NCBI GenBank assembly: GCA_964367935.1
Contig: CAYIYZ010000001.1
Coordinates: 186,001-250,000, forward strand
Length of the DNA stretch: 64,000 nucleotides
Source: Scatomorpha sp964367935
GTDB lineage: Bacteria; Bacillota; Clostridia; Oscillospirales; Oscillospiraceae
Direction: 5' to 3'
Shown here: positions 51,692 through 60,547 of the stretch, in pieces
Layout: each line of letters opens with the position of its first letter
Numbering within the stretch: the first letter of the stretch is position 1
Notes under the pieces: generated by a model
Told to the model about the DNA's origin: nothing
Seen by the model: the letters and a program-made list of their open reading frames with translations, nothing else
Databases searched by the model: none
Translations under genes and position numbers: made by a program

Positions 51692-53458
51692 CTACATACC
51701 CTCCTCTAAGCGTACGGACGCCACCGCCTCATCTATAGCAGCTCGCAAAGCGTCCTCCGTAAAGTCCGACGTATCCGCATTAAATTTCAGTCTCGCAAAT
51801 TTAGTGAATATGCCCGTCTGCGTCATAAACCTTAAGGGTATACCCTCAGACACCACGCTCACCGCTTCGTCGTATAAATACACTATCATGCGCAGTAATA
51901 TGCCCTGATTCTCAGGTAGCATATACGCATCGCTCTTATGGAAGGCATTCTGCTGTAAAAAGCCCTCACGAAGCAGCCTACCCGTCTCTATTATCAGCTT
52001 CTGCTCCTCCGGCAGTACGTCATAGCCCAAGAGCTTCACTATATCTAAAAGTGCCGATTCCTCATGCAGTAGCTCTAAGGTCCTGCGACGTAAGAGCTCG
52101 AAGTCCGAGCCGAAATTTTCATAATACCAGTCCGCTAACTCGCCGTAATACTCCGAATACGACCTGTTCCAATCTATGGACGGAAAATGCCTAGCATACG
52201 CCAAGCTGCGGTCGAGCGCCCAGAATGTGCGCACGAAGCGCTGTGTCGACTGCGTCACAGGCTCCGAAAAGTCGCCGCCCTGCGGTGACACCGCACCTAT
52301 GACCGTTACACTGCCCGTAGCGCCGCCCAAGGTCTCCACTATGCCCGCTCGCTCGTAAAACTGTCCTAACCTCGTCGGCAAATAGGAGGGGAAACCCTCG
52401 TCCGCCGGTAGTTCCTCCAAGCGTCCGGACATCTCACGCAAAGCCTCTGCCCAACGTGAAGTCGAGTCCGCCATCAAGGCTACATCGTAGCCCATATCTC
52501 TATAGTACTCCGCTATGCTCATGCCCGTATATACAGACGCCTCACGTGCCGCTATGGGCATATTAGAGGTGTTGGCTATGAGGATAGTTCGCTCCATGAG
52601 CGGTCTGCCGCTCCTCGGGTCTTTTAGCTCTGCAAACTCCATGAGCACCTGTGTCATCTCATTGCCACGCTCACCGCAACCTAAGTACACCACTATATCC
52701 GCATCCGACCACTTTGCAAGCTGATGCTGTACAACCGTCTTACCTGCACCGAAAGGCCCCGGCACCGCCGCACATCCGCCCTTCGCTATCGGGAACAGGC
52801 TATCAATGACCCTCTGTCCCGTAATAAGCGGCCTGTCAACGGGTAGGCTCTTGCCCGTGGGACGTGCTCTGCGCACAGGCCACCTCGTGCGTAAGCCGAG
52901 CTCACGAACCTCGCCGCTCTGCATCTGAACTTTAAGCAACACATCTTCAACGGTATACGAGTCCGCCTTCGCAACGAACTCCACCGTACCACTCACGCCC
53001 TCGGGAACCATCGCCCTGTGTTCTATTGCGCCCGTCTCTTCACAGGTCGCAAACACCATGCCCGGCGTTACACTCTGCCCCTGCTCCACACAGAGCTTTA
53101 CATCGAAACAGCGTTCTGCGTCCAAGGTCGGCATCTTGACACCCGAGGCTATAAACGAGCCTGTCAATGCTTCTAATTTCTTCAATGGTCTGCCCACGCC
53201 GTCAAAGACGCCGCCCAATAGTCCAGGACCCAATTCTATACTCAAAGGCTCATAGGTCGGATATACCGGCTCGCCTGCCTTTAGTCCCTGTGCGTCCTCA
53301 TATATTTGCGCTACGCTCTCGCCGCCACTCGCCGATACCACCTCGCCGAACAGACGGCGCTCACCGACATACACGAGGCTAAGGCGTGGTAAGTCACGAC
53401 CCCCACGTATACGTACGATAGGGCCGTCTATGCCATGTATATAGTATCCCGCACTCAT
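51692..53458 (-). CDS. V-type ATPase catalytic subunit A
   Basis: Catalytic subunit of 588 aa. Seen: P-loop GPFGAGKTVVQHQ, ERGNEMTQVLMEF, SSRWAEALREMSGRLEELP, and the A-type non-homologous region (about 110-190) that separates it from F-type beta. The start MSAGYYIHGIDGPIVRI matches the family. It overlaps subunit E by 4 nt. The direction of use (ion pump or ATP synthesis) cannot be read from sequence. Confidence 0.97.
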   Translation of the reverse strand: MSAGYYIHGIDGPIVRIRGGRDLPRLSLVYVGERRLFGEVVSASGGESVAQIYEDAQGLKAGEPVYPTYEPLSIELGPGLLGGVFDGVGRPLKKLEALTGSFIASGVKMPTLDAERCFDVKLCVEQGQSVTPGMVFATCEETGAIEHRAMVPEGVSGTVEFVAKADSYTVEDVLLKVQMQSGEVRELGLRTRWPVRRARPTGKSLPVDRPLITGQRVIDSLFPIAKGGCAAVPGPFGAGKTVVQHQLAKWSDADIVVYLGCGERGNEMTQVLMEFAELKDPRSGRPLMERTILIANTSNMPIAAREASVYTGMSIAEYYRDMGYDVALMADSTSRWAEALREMSGRLEELPADEGFPSYLPTRLGQFYERAGIVETLGGATGSVTVIGAVSPQGGDFSEPVTQSTQRFVRTFWALDRSLAYARHFPSIDWNRSYSEYYGELADWYYENFGSDFELLRRRTLELLHEESALLDIVKLLGYDVLPEEQKLIIETGRLLREGFLQQNAFHKSDAYMLPENQGILLRMIVYLYDEAVSVVSEGIPLRFMTQTGIFTKFARLKFNADTSDFTEDALRAAIDEAVASVRLEEGM

Positions 53459-54078
53459 CGCAAAGCACCACCTTTTACCTGAAAGCCCGTCAGCTCAGAA
53501 AATTTTCCACGCAGCTCATTCAAGGCTGTCCCGAAGCTTAAATCCACTTGACGCCGACCTTCTATATCTGTCAAAATCAGGCCACCATGTGGTACTTCTC
53601 CCGCCTTGCAATGAAGCTCTGTGCCCTCCGTGAGCTTAGGGGCATACACCATGTCCTCTGCTCGAAGCAAGATTACCCTGCCCTCGGACAAAGTCGCTTG
53701 CGCTACCTTTAGCTGGCGCTGTAGTACCTCAATATACCCCTGCTCCTCACTCGTTATAGCCGTCACCCTCTGTATGACATCATCAAACAGGGAGTCCGCT
53801 AACTGCTCTCGCTTCTGTAGCACACGGCGCTTAACGTCCATGCGTGCACTCGTTATGCGTCGCACACATCTCTGCTCCTCATCCGCTATCTGTTGCACTC
53901 TGCGCTGCTCCGACCGTTTCTTAAGCTCCGCCTCATGCTCTATGAGTTGCTCCTGTAAACGTGCATCCGACTCCTCTCGAATCGACTGCGCCTCGACCTT
54001 CGCCTCGCTCAATATCGTTTCTATAAATGCCGAGAGCTTCTCGCTCTCATTTTCATATCGCTTTACCGTATGTCCCAC
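53455..54078 (-). CDS. V-type ATPase subunit E
   Basis: Peripheral-stalk subunit of 207 aa: a long coiled coil (about 10-110, K/E/Q/R-rich) then a globular C-terminal domain with HGGLILTDIEGRRQVDLSFGTAL, a typical E signature. The start is GTG 54078 with AAGGGAG upstream; a longer frame runs into the hairpin repeat and codes for a Cys/Arg-rich stretch that is not family-like. Confidence 0.88.
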   Translation of the reverse strand: MGHTVKRYENESEKLSAFIETILSEAKVEAQSIREESDARLQEQLIEHEAELKKRSEQRRVQQIADEEQRCVRRITSARMDVKRRVLQKREQLADSLFDDVIQRVTAITSEEQGYIEVLQRQLKVAQATLSEGRVILLRAEDMVYAPKLTEGTELHCKAGEVPHGGLILTDIEGRRQVDLSFGTALNELRGKFSELTGFQVKGGALR

Positions 54079-54112
54079 AGTGAGCTCCCTTCTGTGAATT
54101 TTTCCACCGCAC

Positions 54113-54190
54113 CCGTAGGGACATGGCTTGCCATGTCCGTGTACAAATATCATAAACGTACAGCGGTCACGGCAAGCCGTGACCCTACAG
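54113..54190. repeat. Double-hairpin repeat inside the V-ATPase operon
   Basis: Two perfect 9-bp hairpins, GGACATGGC/GCCATGTCC (54119-54138) and GGTCACGGC/GCCGTGACC (54165-54184), sit inside an outer GTAGGG/CCCTAC pairing (54115-54120 with 54183-54188). Together they would fold into a three-way junction. It lies between the subunit F and E genes. It looks like a dispersed element or an RNA-processing site. Confidence 0.65.
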
Positions 54191-54202
54191 GGGCATCGTC
54201 CC

Positions 54203-54511
54203 CTAAAGCTTCGTGCCCAAAGCCTCATCAATCAGACGCAACAGGCCATGCTCACGCATGCCTCTGCCGCTTGCTGTCGGTATTATGGTCACCAAAGGTC
54301 TGTGTGCACTTAGCTTTACTGTATCTATACGCTCTCGCAGCCTGTCGTAGCACGCCTCCGTCACAAGCACTATACCCACTTCCGCATCCTCACACGCCGC
54401 ATTCAGAGCATGGGAAATCTCCGTGGGTGTAGACGCCAAAACGCCCTCTATGCCCACAAGTCGTACCCCCACCAAGACCTCATGCTCATCCGCTATACAA
54501 AAATACTTCAC
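54203..54511 (-). CDS. V-type ATPase subunit F
   Basis: Small central-stalk subunit of 102 aa with a CheY-like fold: MKYFCIADEHEVLVGVRLVGI, GIVLVTEACYDRL and LVTIIPTASG match the family pattern. It lies 2 nt after subunit K and is separated from subunit E by 124 nt containing a double hairpin. Confidence 0.92.
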   Translation of the reverse strand: MKYFCIADEHEVLVGVRLVGIEGVLASTPTEISHALNAACEDAEVGIVLVTEACYDRLRERIDTVKLSAHRPLVTIIPTASGRGMREHGLLRLIDEALGTKL

Positions 54512-54513
54512 GC

Positions 54514-54948
54514 TTATAAACTCGTTACTATAATAAATGCCACCAACAGGCCATATATCGCTACGCCCTCTGCAAGGCCGACGAACACCAAGGACTTACC
54601 GAAAGTGCTATCGTCCTCAGCCAAGGCACCTATGGCCGCCGCTGTACTCGTCGCAACAGCACGTCCGCCCGCTATGCCCGATATGCCGACCGCCAAAGCC
54701 GCAGCTATATAGCCCGCAGCCTTCGATATCTCGCCCGACGCCAATAACACCTCGTCGCCCGCAGCCGATACGCCCTGTGTCAAAAACACGCCGGATACAA
54801 CAGCTAAACTCACAAAGAACATGGCTACATTCACATACATAGCCTTCTTTGCACTGCGTCCTCTACGCACCGCCACATACACCGCTACCAGAGGTACGCT
54901 CACAAACAGTAATGTACCCAATGCCGAAATCAATATCTTTGCTATCAT
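54514..54948 (-). CDS. V-type ATPase membrane rotor subunit K
   Basis: Proteolipid of 144 aa with four membrane helices (about 4-26, 36-57, 76-96, 117-141). The C-terminal pair is a classic c-subunit hairpin: Gly/Ala-rich helix AAALAVGISGIAGGRAVA, polar loop EDDSTFGK, and LAEGVAIYGLLVAFII with the ion-binding Glu. The N-terminal pair is less Gly-rich and diverged. TQ at the end of helix 2 (FLTQG) recalls Na+-site residues of NtpK, but the remaining ligands are unclear, so H+ or Na+ is undecided. Confidence 0.92.
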   Translation of the reverse strand: MIAKILISALGTLLFVSVPLVAVYVAVRRGRSAKKAMYVNVAMFFVSLAVVSGVFLTQGVSAAGDEVLLASGEISKAAGYIAAALAVGISGIAGGRAVATSTAAAIGALAEDDSTFGKSLVFVGLAEGVAIYGLLVAFIIVTSL

Positions 54949-54986
54949 CTCTTATTCCTCCGTTCGGGTCGCCCCGTTTTATTTTT

Positions 54987-56891
54987 TTATTTTATTCGTA
55001 CCGGCGCAAAGGGCGTGCCCCTACCCGTATAAAATCTACTGAACAATTCATAGTAATGCAGTCTCAAGGTCTGTATGCACACCAGCATACCCTCAAGGCC
55101 CATTACGACCACATTGCCCACCACGAGCACCGCTATACGTGCCACGCCGTCCAAGTCCGCCGCAAGTAAATACACAACCATCATCGTACCGGCATGTGAT
55201 ATCGCATACGCTCCCACTCGTAAAAACGAGGCGGTATTTGAAAACCATGACAAGGCGGCTTCAAATATCTCGAAGAATCCCTCAACGAAGAACATGCCCC
55301 AGCTGTGTGGCATGAAGTCCTTATGGCCCTCAAGCAGTCGTGCGAGCGTCTCGCCGCAGAACATGCACACAAGCGGTATCACAAGACAGGGTATATATAC
55401 CGAAGGCATAGTAAACGCCGGTATATCCATAAGCAAGGTCAATGCGCCACATGCCACCACCGTCACATACACTATCATTCCGGCAAGGCCGTTAGCGGAA
55501 AAAAGAGCTTTCCTAAAGTCGTTTTGCCTAAAGCCCGTAACTATGTTCATTATCATGACACTCACTATCAGCACCACTCCGACAACCGCACTGATAGCCA
55601 GAGTATTGATGATATTGTTGCCCTCCATTATCTTAAAGCCCGGCAAGGTATGCTCATCACCGAACACCGAACCGTACACAAAGCCGAAAATAACGGAGAA
55701 GCAGCCGACCCACGATAATATAGGCCCTAAACGATTCTTGAAACCCTTGCCTAATATGAGACCCAAGATGACGAACACCGCTCCCTGTCCCACATCACCG
55801 AACATTATGCCAAACAGTAGACCATAGCTCAGTAGCATCATAGGTCGTGGGTCTGCCTCACCATAGGCCGGATGTCCGTATATTTCAACAAAGGGTGAGA
55901 ATATACGTCCTGCCAAGCTATTTTTGAACTTGACCGGTACCGACGATTGCTCGTGCTTACTCGGACGCTCCGTGTCCAAAGTCAAGCCCATTTCCTGCGA
56001 GTCACGCTCTAAGTGCTCTATCTCCGACACAGGTACCCAACCGGTTAAGTAGAACCTGCCGCCCTTCACCGCCGCCATCTCACGCAGTCTGAAACACTCG
56101 CTCAAGTACGAAAGTCTACCGTGGAACGCCTGCAACTTCTCCCGCTCTCCACGTGAGAAAGCTTTTATATCCTGCTCCAAGGCCTCGGCTCTCTGCCTCG
56201 CTTCTTGCGCCTGAGTACGCAAGCGCTGTATCCGCTCCTTCGGCACGCCCGTCAACCCCGTTTCCTCCGGCCTGTCCTCGTACTCAAAACCCAAGGCAAG
56301 AAAGTGCTCTGCCGCCCTGTCCTCAGCCTCGTCCAAGGCTACGTATATACAGTGTATCTTATCACCGCGCATACCGGTACGATACAAAAATACGCCGGCC
56401 CTGCTCTTTGCGTCCTCTGCCAATTCTCCGTACAAATCCTCGTCTATACTACCGAAATGCAGCTGTGCAGACTTCATAGATAATATGCCCGCCAAGTCAA
56501 CATTCAGCTCGCCGTATATCTCAAGCTCTCGTACGAGATCCTCCGTCTCCTGCGCAAACACTTCCTCGTTCAGCTTCTGTTCGTACATATTCTCGTATAC
56601 CTTGCGTGTTTCGTCTACCCACTCCGCAAGCCCCTCTATAGGTAGGTCATACTTCGAATAGTCCACGTCCTTTGTGCGTACGCCCATACTCTCCATGAAC
56701 GCCGATACATCGTCCAAGGTCTCCCTGTACGGATCACTCTCTTGCAACCTGCCCAGTCCCGAAATCGACTTCAGCGCCTCATGTGCCGCACTTATATGGA
56801 ACTCCCTGTTCACAACAAGCTTATGAATCGCAGCGTCTAATTTGCCCAGTGGGCCCGTTATTATTGCCTTTTCTATCTTCTCAGTAGCCAA
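54987..56891 (-). CDS. V-type ATPase subunit I (a)
   Basis: Membrane stator of 634 aa forming the ion half-channels. The N-terminal soluble half (1-about 310) contains coiled coils (about 215-265, RIQRLRTQAQEARQRAEALEQ). The C-terminal half has about seven to eight membrane helices with GIMFGDVGQGAVF, the key Arg in FLRVGAYAISHAG, and GLEGMLVCIQTLRLHYYELFSRF, the family's C-terminal signature. It lies between subunits C and K. Confidence 0.95.
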   Translation of the reverse strand: MATEKIEKAIITGPLGKLDAAIHKLVVNREFHISAAHEALKSISGLGRLQESDPYRETLDDVSAFMESMGVRTKDVDYSKYDLPIEGLAEWVDETRKVYENMYEQKLNEEVFAQETEDLVRELEIYGELNVDLAGILSMKSAQLHFGSIDEDLYGELAEDAKSRAGVFLYRTGMRGDKIHCIYVALDEAEDRAAEHFLALGFEYEDRPEETGLTGVPKERIQRLRTQAQEARQRAEALEQDIKAFSRGEREKLQAFHGRLSYLSECFRLREMAAVKGGRFYLTGWVPVSEIEHLERDSQEMGLTLDTERPSKHEQSSVPVKFKNSLAGRIFSPFVEIYGHPAYGEADPRPMMLLSYGLLFGIMFGDVGQGAVFVILGLILGKGFKNRLGPILSWVGCFSVIFGFVYGSVFGDEHTLPGFKIMEGNNIINTLAISAVVGVVLIVSVMIMNIVTGFRQNDFRKALFSANGLAGMIVYVTVVACGALTLLMDIPAFTMPSVYIPCLVIPLVCMFCGETLARLLEGHKDFMPHSWGMFFVEGFFEIFEAALSWFSNTASFLRVGAYAISHAGTMMVVYLLAADLDGVARIAVLVVGNVVVMGLEGMLVCIQTLRLHYYELFSRFYTGRGTPFAPVRIK

Positions 56892-56910
56892 GCCCTACGC
56901 CCCTTTCACA

Positions 56911-57957
56911 CTAAATTAAATAGTTTATCGGTCTTATTCCATATTCCAAAGAAACAAACATGCGCTGTAATAACTGTATCTCCATCTCACGCAGATTTAG
57001 GTAAGAATATACTGTCGCCAAACTCTGCGTACTGTGAAAAACATGTAGATGATAGCCGTACAACAGATTAGTCACCTGAAAGTCGGTGCTCATTTCAATT
57101 GAACGTAACTTCACATGACGTCCGGGTACTAAGTTCATCACCAATCTCATGGCCTCATAATCCGACGGCGCTTCCAGTATCTCTCTGATCTTGCTACCCT
57201 TTAGGCTCGGCCCCAAGGGTAACATCAGCTCCTTCACTCGCTCATAGCTCGTGCCGAAGCGTCGCAGACGCAGTAAATACGCCGCATTTCGCAGCTCTGC
57301 ACCCAAGGCAACGGAATCCATGAGCTGCCTCTTGCCACCGCAGACGAGATCTTTTCTCACAAATTCGGAGAACACCTCATAATACCTTGCATTTAATGCC
57401 GTTGTCAGCTCCGAAAAAAAGCTTTGCCCCAAGGTTTTCTTGCGCTGTATCAATATGCGTAGCCGCTCCTCAAACACACTGCCACGCACCGCTTCCAATA
57501 ATCCGTTTACACTGCGTGCTCGTGATATTGCGCCGACCCTATAGTCGTCCATTTCTCTAAAGTACTTCGGGACAGGACTCCTAAACTCTGTGCCTGCCGA
57601 CATCTCTATACGTCGTACCGCAGACTTAATCGCACGTAACTCCATGCGCAACAAGTCGAACTTCAGAAACTCACGTGCTTCCTTGCCCGCAAACCTATAC
57701 AGTATCTCAAATTCTCTGTAGTACCCACTTTCCAAGGCAAAAATGAAGTCCTCTGCCGTCACGCTCTCCGCATGTAAATCGGAGACTATATCCTCCCAGC
57801 CTTCCGTTCTTGCCAGTGTATGCAAAAATTCACGAACATCTTCACTGCTTGCACAGCTCTCCCGCTGCGCCTCGTTTAGAAGTCGTGAAAACATTGCGTG
57901 CGCCCTTACCGCTAAAGCTATGTCCAAGTCCTGAGATTCAACTGCTCTTTTCGCCAT
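56911..57957 (-). CDS. V-type ATPase subunit C (AC39/d type)
   Basis: Rotor-coupling subunit of 348 aa connecting the DF stalk to the K ring. All-helical; LLRMELRAIKSAVRRI and LRNAAYLLRLRRFG are the best family-like segments, the C-terminal part is diverged. ATG 57957 is chosen (AGGTG 7 nt upstream); an in-frame GTG lies 9 nt earlier. It overlaps subunit G/H by 20 nt. Function rests partly on its place between the G/H and I genes. Confidence 0.82.
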   Translation of the reverse strand: MAKRAVESQDLDIALAVRAHAMFSRLLNEAQRESCASSEDVREFLHTLARTEGWEDIVSDLHAESVTAEDFIFALESGYYREFEILYRFAGKEAREFLKFDLLRMELRAIKSAVRRIEMSAGTEFRSPVPKYFREMDDYRVGAISRARSVNGLLEAVRGSVFEERLRILIQRKKTLGQSFFSELTTALNARYYEVFSEFVRKDLVCGGKRQLMDSVALGAELRNAAYLLRLRRFGTSYERVKELMLPLGPSLKGSKIREILEAPSDYEAMRLVMNLVPGRHVKLRSIEMSTDFQVTNLLYGYHLHVFHSTQSLATVYSYLNLREMEIQLLQRMFVSLEYGIRPINYLI

Positions 57958-58276
57958 AACCCACACCTGTCAATTCCGCGAGCATTGTTTCACAATATGC
58001 CGTCCTGTTTTCCTCAAAACGACCTTCCATCTCCGAAAGCTCTTTCTGCGCCTCACGCTCGATCTCTTCTATCTGCGTGTCCGCCGCCGCCTCCGCTCTC
58101 GCCACATGCTCCGCTACACTCTCGCTCACTACACGCCTATACTTTAAGGCTAGTTTCTTCTTCTCCGCCGCTACTCGCTCTCCCGTGCGCGAGGCATATT
58201 CTCGTGCCTGCGTACGCTCACGCGCCGCCGCTGCATCCGCTTCCAATATCGCTCGTAAGCTCTCTTGCTCCGCCAT
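57938..58276 (-). CDS. V-type ATPase subunit G/H (peripheral-stalk coiled coil)
   Basis: A protein of 112 aa, nearly all one amphipathic helix rich in Ala, Glu and Arg (residues about 5-95), as expected for the EG peripheral stalk. ATG 58276 follows GAGGGGGGG 6 nt upstream. It is first in the operon G/H-C-I-K-F-E-A-B-D. The low-complexity helix makes family proof weak; position supports it. Confidence 0.8.
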   Translation of the reverse strand: MAEQESLRAILEADAAAARERTQAREYASRTGERVAAEKKKLALKYRRVVSESVAEHVARAEAAADTQIEEIEREAQKELSEMEGRFEENRTAYCETMLAELTGVGYGEKSS

Positions 58277-58316
58277 CTGCTGCCCCCCCTCACTTAAAAA
58301 CACAATAATAAACTAT

Positions 58317-58345
58317 ATTTTAACACATTAGAACACTCCATTCAA
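58317..58345 (-). promoter_or_regulatory. Promoter of the V-ATPase operon
   Basis: Minus strand TTGAAT (58345-58340), 17 bp, TAAAAT (58322-58317), about 40 nt before the first ATG. A small CATTC/GAATG dyad covers the -35 box. Confidence 0.7.
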
Positions 58346-58391
58346 GTGGAATGTGGATATTTATTTATACACAAGGTCACAAGTAAAGCTC

Positions 58392-59240
58392 CTATCTCGG
58401 CACCAACTCCAAATTTAAGTCAACGCCGCCCTCTATACCCGGCACAGCGCCCGTATAAGAATACTGCCATATGCCATGCTCATAATAGAAGTCCGGCTCT
58501 ACGCCCGGCGCGCCCACCCACAGTACGCAGTCGTCCAAGCCCGATAAATTATAGCTAAAATAACCTGTATACCTATATACATACACCGCCGGCTCATAAC
58601 CTGCTTCCCTCAGCTCATTGCTAAACACATTAGCCGAGAGCGTTAATATCGTCGAATCTATGTCGCCGCCCGTGCGTGAATCATCTAAGGGCTCCCAGTC
58701 AAACGCCACGGGCATACTGAGCTCATAGCCCTCTATAAGCTCTAACACATATTGCGCCTCCTCATGTGCCTCCTTCACGCCCAATGCCTGTGAGAAAAAA
58801 TACACGCCCACTCGCAGACCTGCCGCCGTCGCGCCCTCCATATTCTCATGGAATCGCTCGTCCGTAAACAGTCCGCCCTCGCTCGAGCCACGGTAGCCAC
58901 AACGTATCATCGCAAAGTCCACGCCGCTCGCCGCCACCGCTTCCCAGTCTATATCATTTTGATAAAAAGACACATCTATGCCCTGCTTCGCCTCGTAGTC
59001 CGTGCCCGTATAGCTCACTAAATTGCCGTCACTGACGAAGTCCGAAGGGTCAAGCCCCGACACGGCAACGCCTTCCTCTAAATCCAACCACTCCATGGAG
59101 TTGCCCACATTTACCTCTACTTTGCCCTCATAGGGGTCAGGCGTGGGTAAGTCCGCCTGTTGTGCGCCGCAGGCGGTAAAAAATGCTCCAAGTACGAATA
59201 TGATAATAAGACTGTAAATCCGCTTATTTTTTAATAACAT
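58392..59240 (-). CDS. GH25 (lysozyme-family) lipoprotein
   Basis: Predicted cell-surface muramidase of 282 aa. Signal peptide with lipobox FTAC (Cys24) and a short linker; the GH25 barrel begins near residue 90 with QGIDVSFYQ (catalytic Asp), MIRCGYRG, GVYFFSQAL and FDWEP (catalytic Glu). It cleaves the beta-1,4 MurNAc-GlcNAc bond. ATG 59240 has AGGAG 7 nt upstream; longer frames run into the promoter. It is monocistronic and divergent from the lysine riboswitch. Confidence 0.9.
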   Translation of the reverse strand: MLLKNKRIYSLIIIFVLGAFFTACGAQQADLPTPDPYEGKVEVNVGNSMEWLDLEEGVAVSGLDPSDFVSDGNLVSYTGTDYEAKQGIDVSFYQNDIDWEAVAASGVDFAMIRCGYRGSSEGGLFTDERFHENMEGATAAGLRVGVYFFSQALGVKEAHEEAQYVLELIEGYELSMPVAFDWEPLDDSRTGGDIDSTILTLSANVFSNELREAGYEPAVYVYRYTGYFSYNLSGLDDCVLWVGAPGVEPDFYYEHGIWQYSYTGAVPGIEGGVDLNLELVPR

Positions 59241-59320
59241 ATTTATTCTCCTAAACCGAGTATTCGACAAATTGTAACACAAGAATGTGCAAAAGTGAAG
59301 AAGGAAACGTAAACATTGTC

Positions 59321-59348
59321 TTGACAAAATCTTATAGCTGTGTAAAAA
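59321..59348 (+). promoter_or_regulatory. Promoter of the lysine-riboswitch transcript
   Basis: Consensus -35 TTGACA (59321-59326), 16 bp, TAAAAA (59343-59348), ending just before the riboswitch P1 stem. Confidence 0.6.
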
Positions 59349-59354
59349 TGTAGG

Positions 59355-59520
59355 ACAAGGTAGAGGCGCAGCCGACAAGAGTAGTACCCACCGAATGCGA
59401 CAGACGACGCAGGGTACGAAAGGGGAGGTTGCCGAGACCGTGAGCTTACGTCTGTGTGCTCATGAGTCGGGTCGTCGGATAACATCCGGCGGACTGCCAC
59501 TTATGTGGAGGGCTATCACA
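59355..59520 (+). promoter_or_regulatory. Lysine riboswitch (L box)
   Basis: It carries the conserved lysine-aptamer blocks in order: GGTAGAGGCGC at the 5' P1 side, ACAAGAGTA, ACGAAAGGGGAGG, TTGCCGAGACC, GTCGTCGGA, ACTGCCA and TGTGGAGGGCTATC. GGTAG (59359-59363) pairs with CTATC (59513-59517) as P1. A terminator follows at once, so lysine binding should stop transcription of the ABC importer downstream. Confidence 0.93.
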
Positions 59521-59535
59521 TCGATATGTTTTATT

Positions 59536-59568
59536 ATCCGTGTGTGCTTAGCCATACACGGATTTTTA
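59536..59568 (+). terminator. Riboswitch-controlled terminator
   Basis: Stem ATCCGTGT/ACACGGAT (59536-59543 with 59556-59563) followed by TTTTT, 20 nt before the importer ATG. This is the expression platform of the lysine riboswitch. Confidence 0.88.
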
Positions 59569-59587
59569 TATTTGGGGGAAGAAAGAA

Positions 59588-60490
59588 ATGAAAAGACTAC
59601 TTGCACTGTTACTCGCACTGACCATGGTATTTGCCCTTGCCGCCTGTGGTGGCGACGAAGCACCCGCCGAGAGCGCAGCTCCTGCCGAAAGCGGTGCACC
59701 CGCTGAAAGCGCAGCTCCTGCAGAGGGCGGCGAAGAAGGCAGCAACGTCCTACGTGTTGCTATGGAATGCGCTTATGCGCCCTACAACTGGACACAGGGC
59801 GATGACTCGAACGGCGCTGTTCCCATTTCCGGCTCGAACGAGTTCGCTAACGGCTACGACGTTATGATAGCTAAGAAGATCACAGATACACTGGGCATGG
59901 AGCTTGAAATAGTTAAGCTCGAGTGGGACGCTATAGTACCTGCTATACAGGCCGGCAGTGTGGACGTCGGTATCTGCGGACAGTCCATCACATCCGAAAG
60001 ACTTGAAATGGTAGACTTTTCCGCACCTTATTACTATGCAAGTATAGTCGCTGTTACGACAGCTGACGGTGAGTATGCAGGCGCTACTTCTGTAGCCGAC
60101 CTCGCAGGCGGTACAACCACAAGCCAGCTAAACACCATCTGGTATGACATTTGCCTACCGCAGATACCCGATGCGGAGATTTTGCCCGGTCAGGACACCG
60201 CACCGGCTATGCTCGTTGCACTTACCTCGGGTCGTGTTGACTACATCGTAACAGATCAGCCCACAGGCCTTGCAGCGGTTACGGCAGACTCCTCGCTCGT
60301 CTTGCTCGATTTCAGTGGCACTGACGGCGCTTTTGAAGTCTCCGACGAGGAGATCAACATAGGCATCTCCATCCAGAAGGGCAGAGATGAGTTGACAAGC
60401 TCCATAAACTCCGTGCTCGAGACCATGACGGCAGACGACTACACAGCTCTTATGAACGACGCTATTGCCGTACAGCCCTTGAGCCAGTAA
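59588..60490 (+). CDS. Amino-acid (likely lysine) ABC transporter substrate-binding lipoprotein
   Basis: Family 3 solute-binding protein of 300 aa. Signal peptide with lipidated Cys20 (ALAAC), an APAES-repeat linker (about 23-48), then a two-lobe binding fold with VAMECAYAPYNW, GYDVMIAKKI, VDVGICGQSITSERLEMVDFSAPYY-type segments, and YIVTDQPTG. The upstream lysine riboswitch points to lysine as ligand. The first 48 residues closely match the unrelated BMP lipoprotein at 37-38 kb. A hairpin lies between it and the permease gene. Confidence 0.92.
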   Translation: MKRLLALLLALTMVFALAACGGDEAPAESAAPAESGAPAESAAPAEGGEEGSNVLRVAMECAYAPYNWTQGDDSNGAVPISGSNEFANGYDVMIAKKITDTLGMELEIVKLEWDAIVPAIQAGSVDVGICGQSITSERLEMVDFSAPYYYASIVAVTTADGEYAGATSVADLAGGTTTSQLNTIWYDICLPQIPDAEILPGQDTAPAMLVALTSGRVDYIVTDQPTGLAAVTADSSLVLLDFSGTDGAFEVSDEEINIGISIQKGRDELTSSINSVLETMTADDYTALMNDAIAVQPLSQ

Positions 60491-60500
60491 AATTAAATGT

Positions 60501-60523
60501 ACGGGCGACCATTGGTCGCCCGT
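60501..60523 (+). repeat. Hairpin between binding protein and permease genes
   Basis: A 10-bp perfect stem (60501-60510 with 60514-60523, ACGGGCGACC and complement) with a 3-nt loop and no T-tract. In ABC operons such hairpins can stabilise the binding-protein mRNA and lower permease expression; that role is inferred here. Its core resembles the hairpins at 45.6 and 62.1 kb. Confidence 0.7.
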
Positions 60524-60547
60524 TTCAATAATATGCGGAGGATCTTT

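Noticed and set aside
54079..54231. Longer subunit E with a Cys/Arg-rich N-terminus
   Set aside because: The extension translates the hairpin repeat; GTG 54078 has a proper ribosome site and gives a family-like start.
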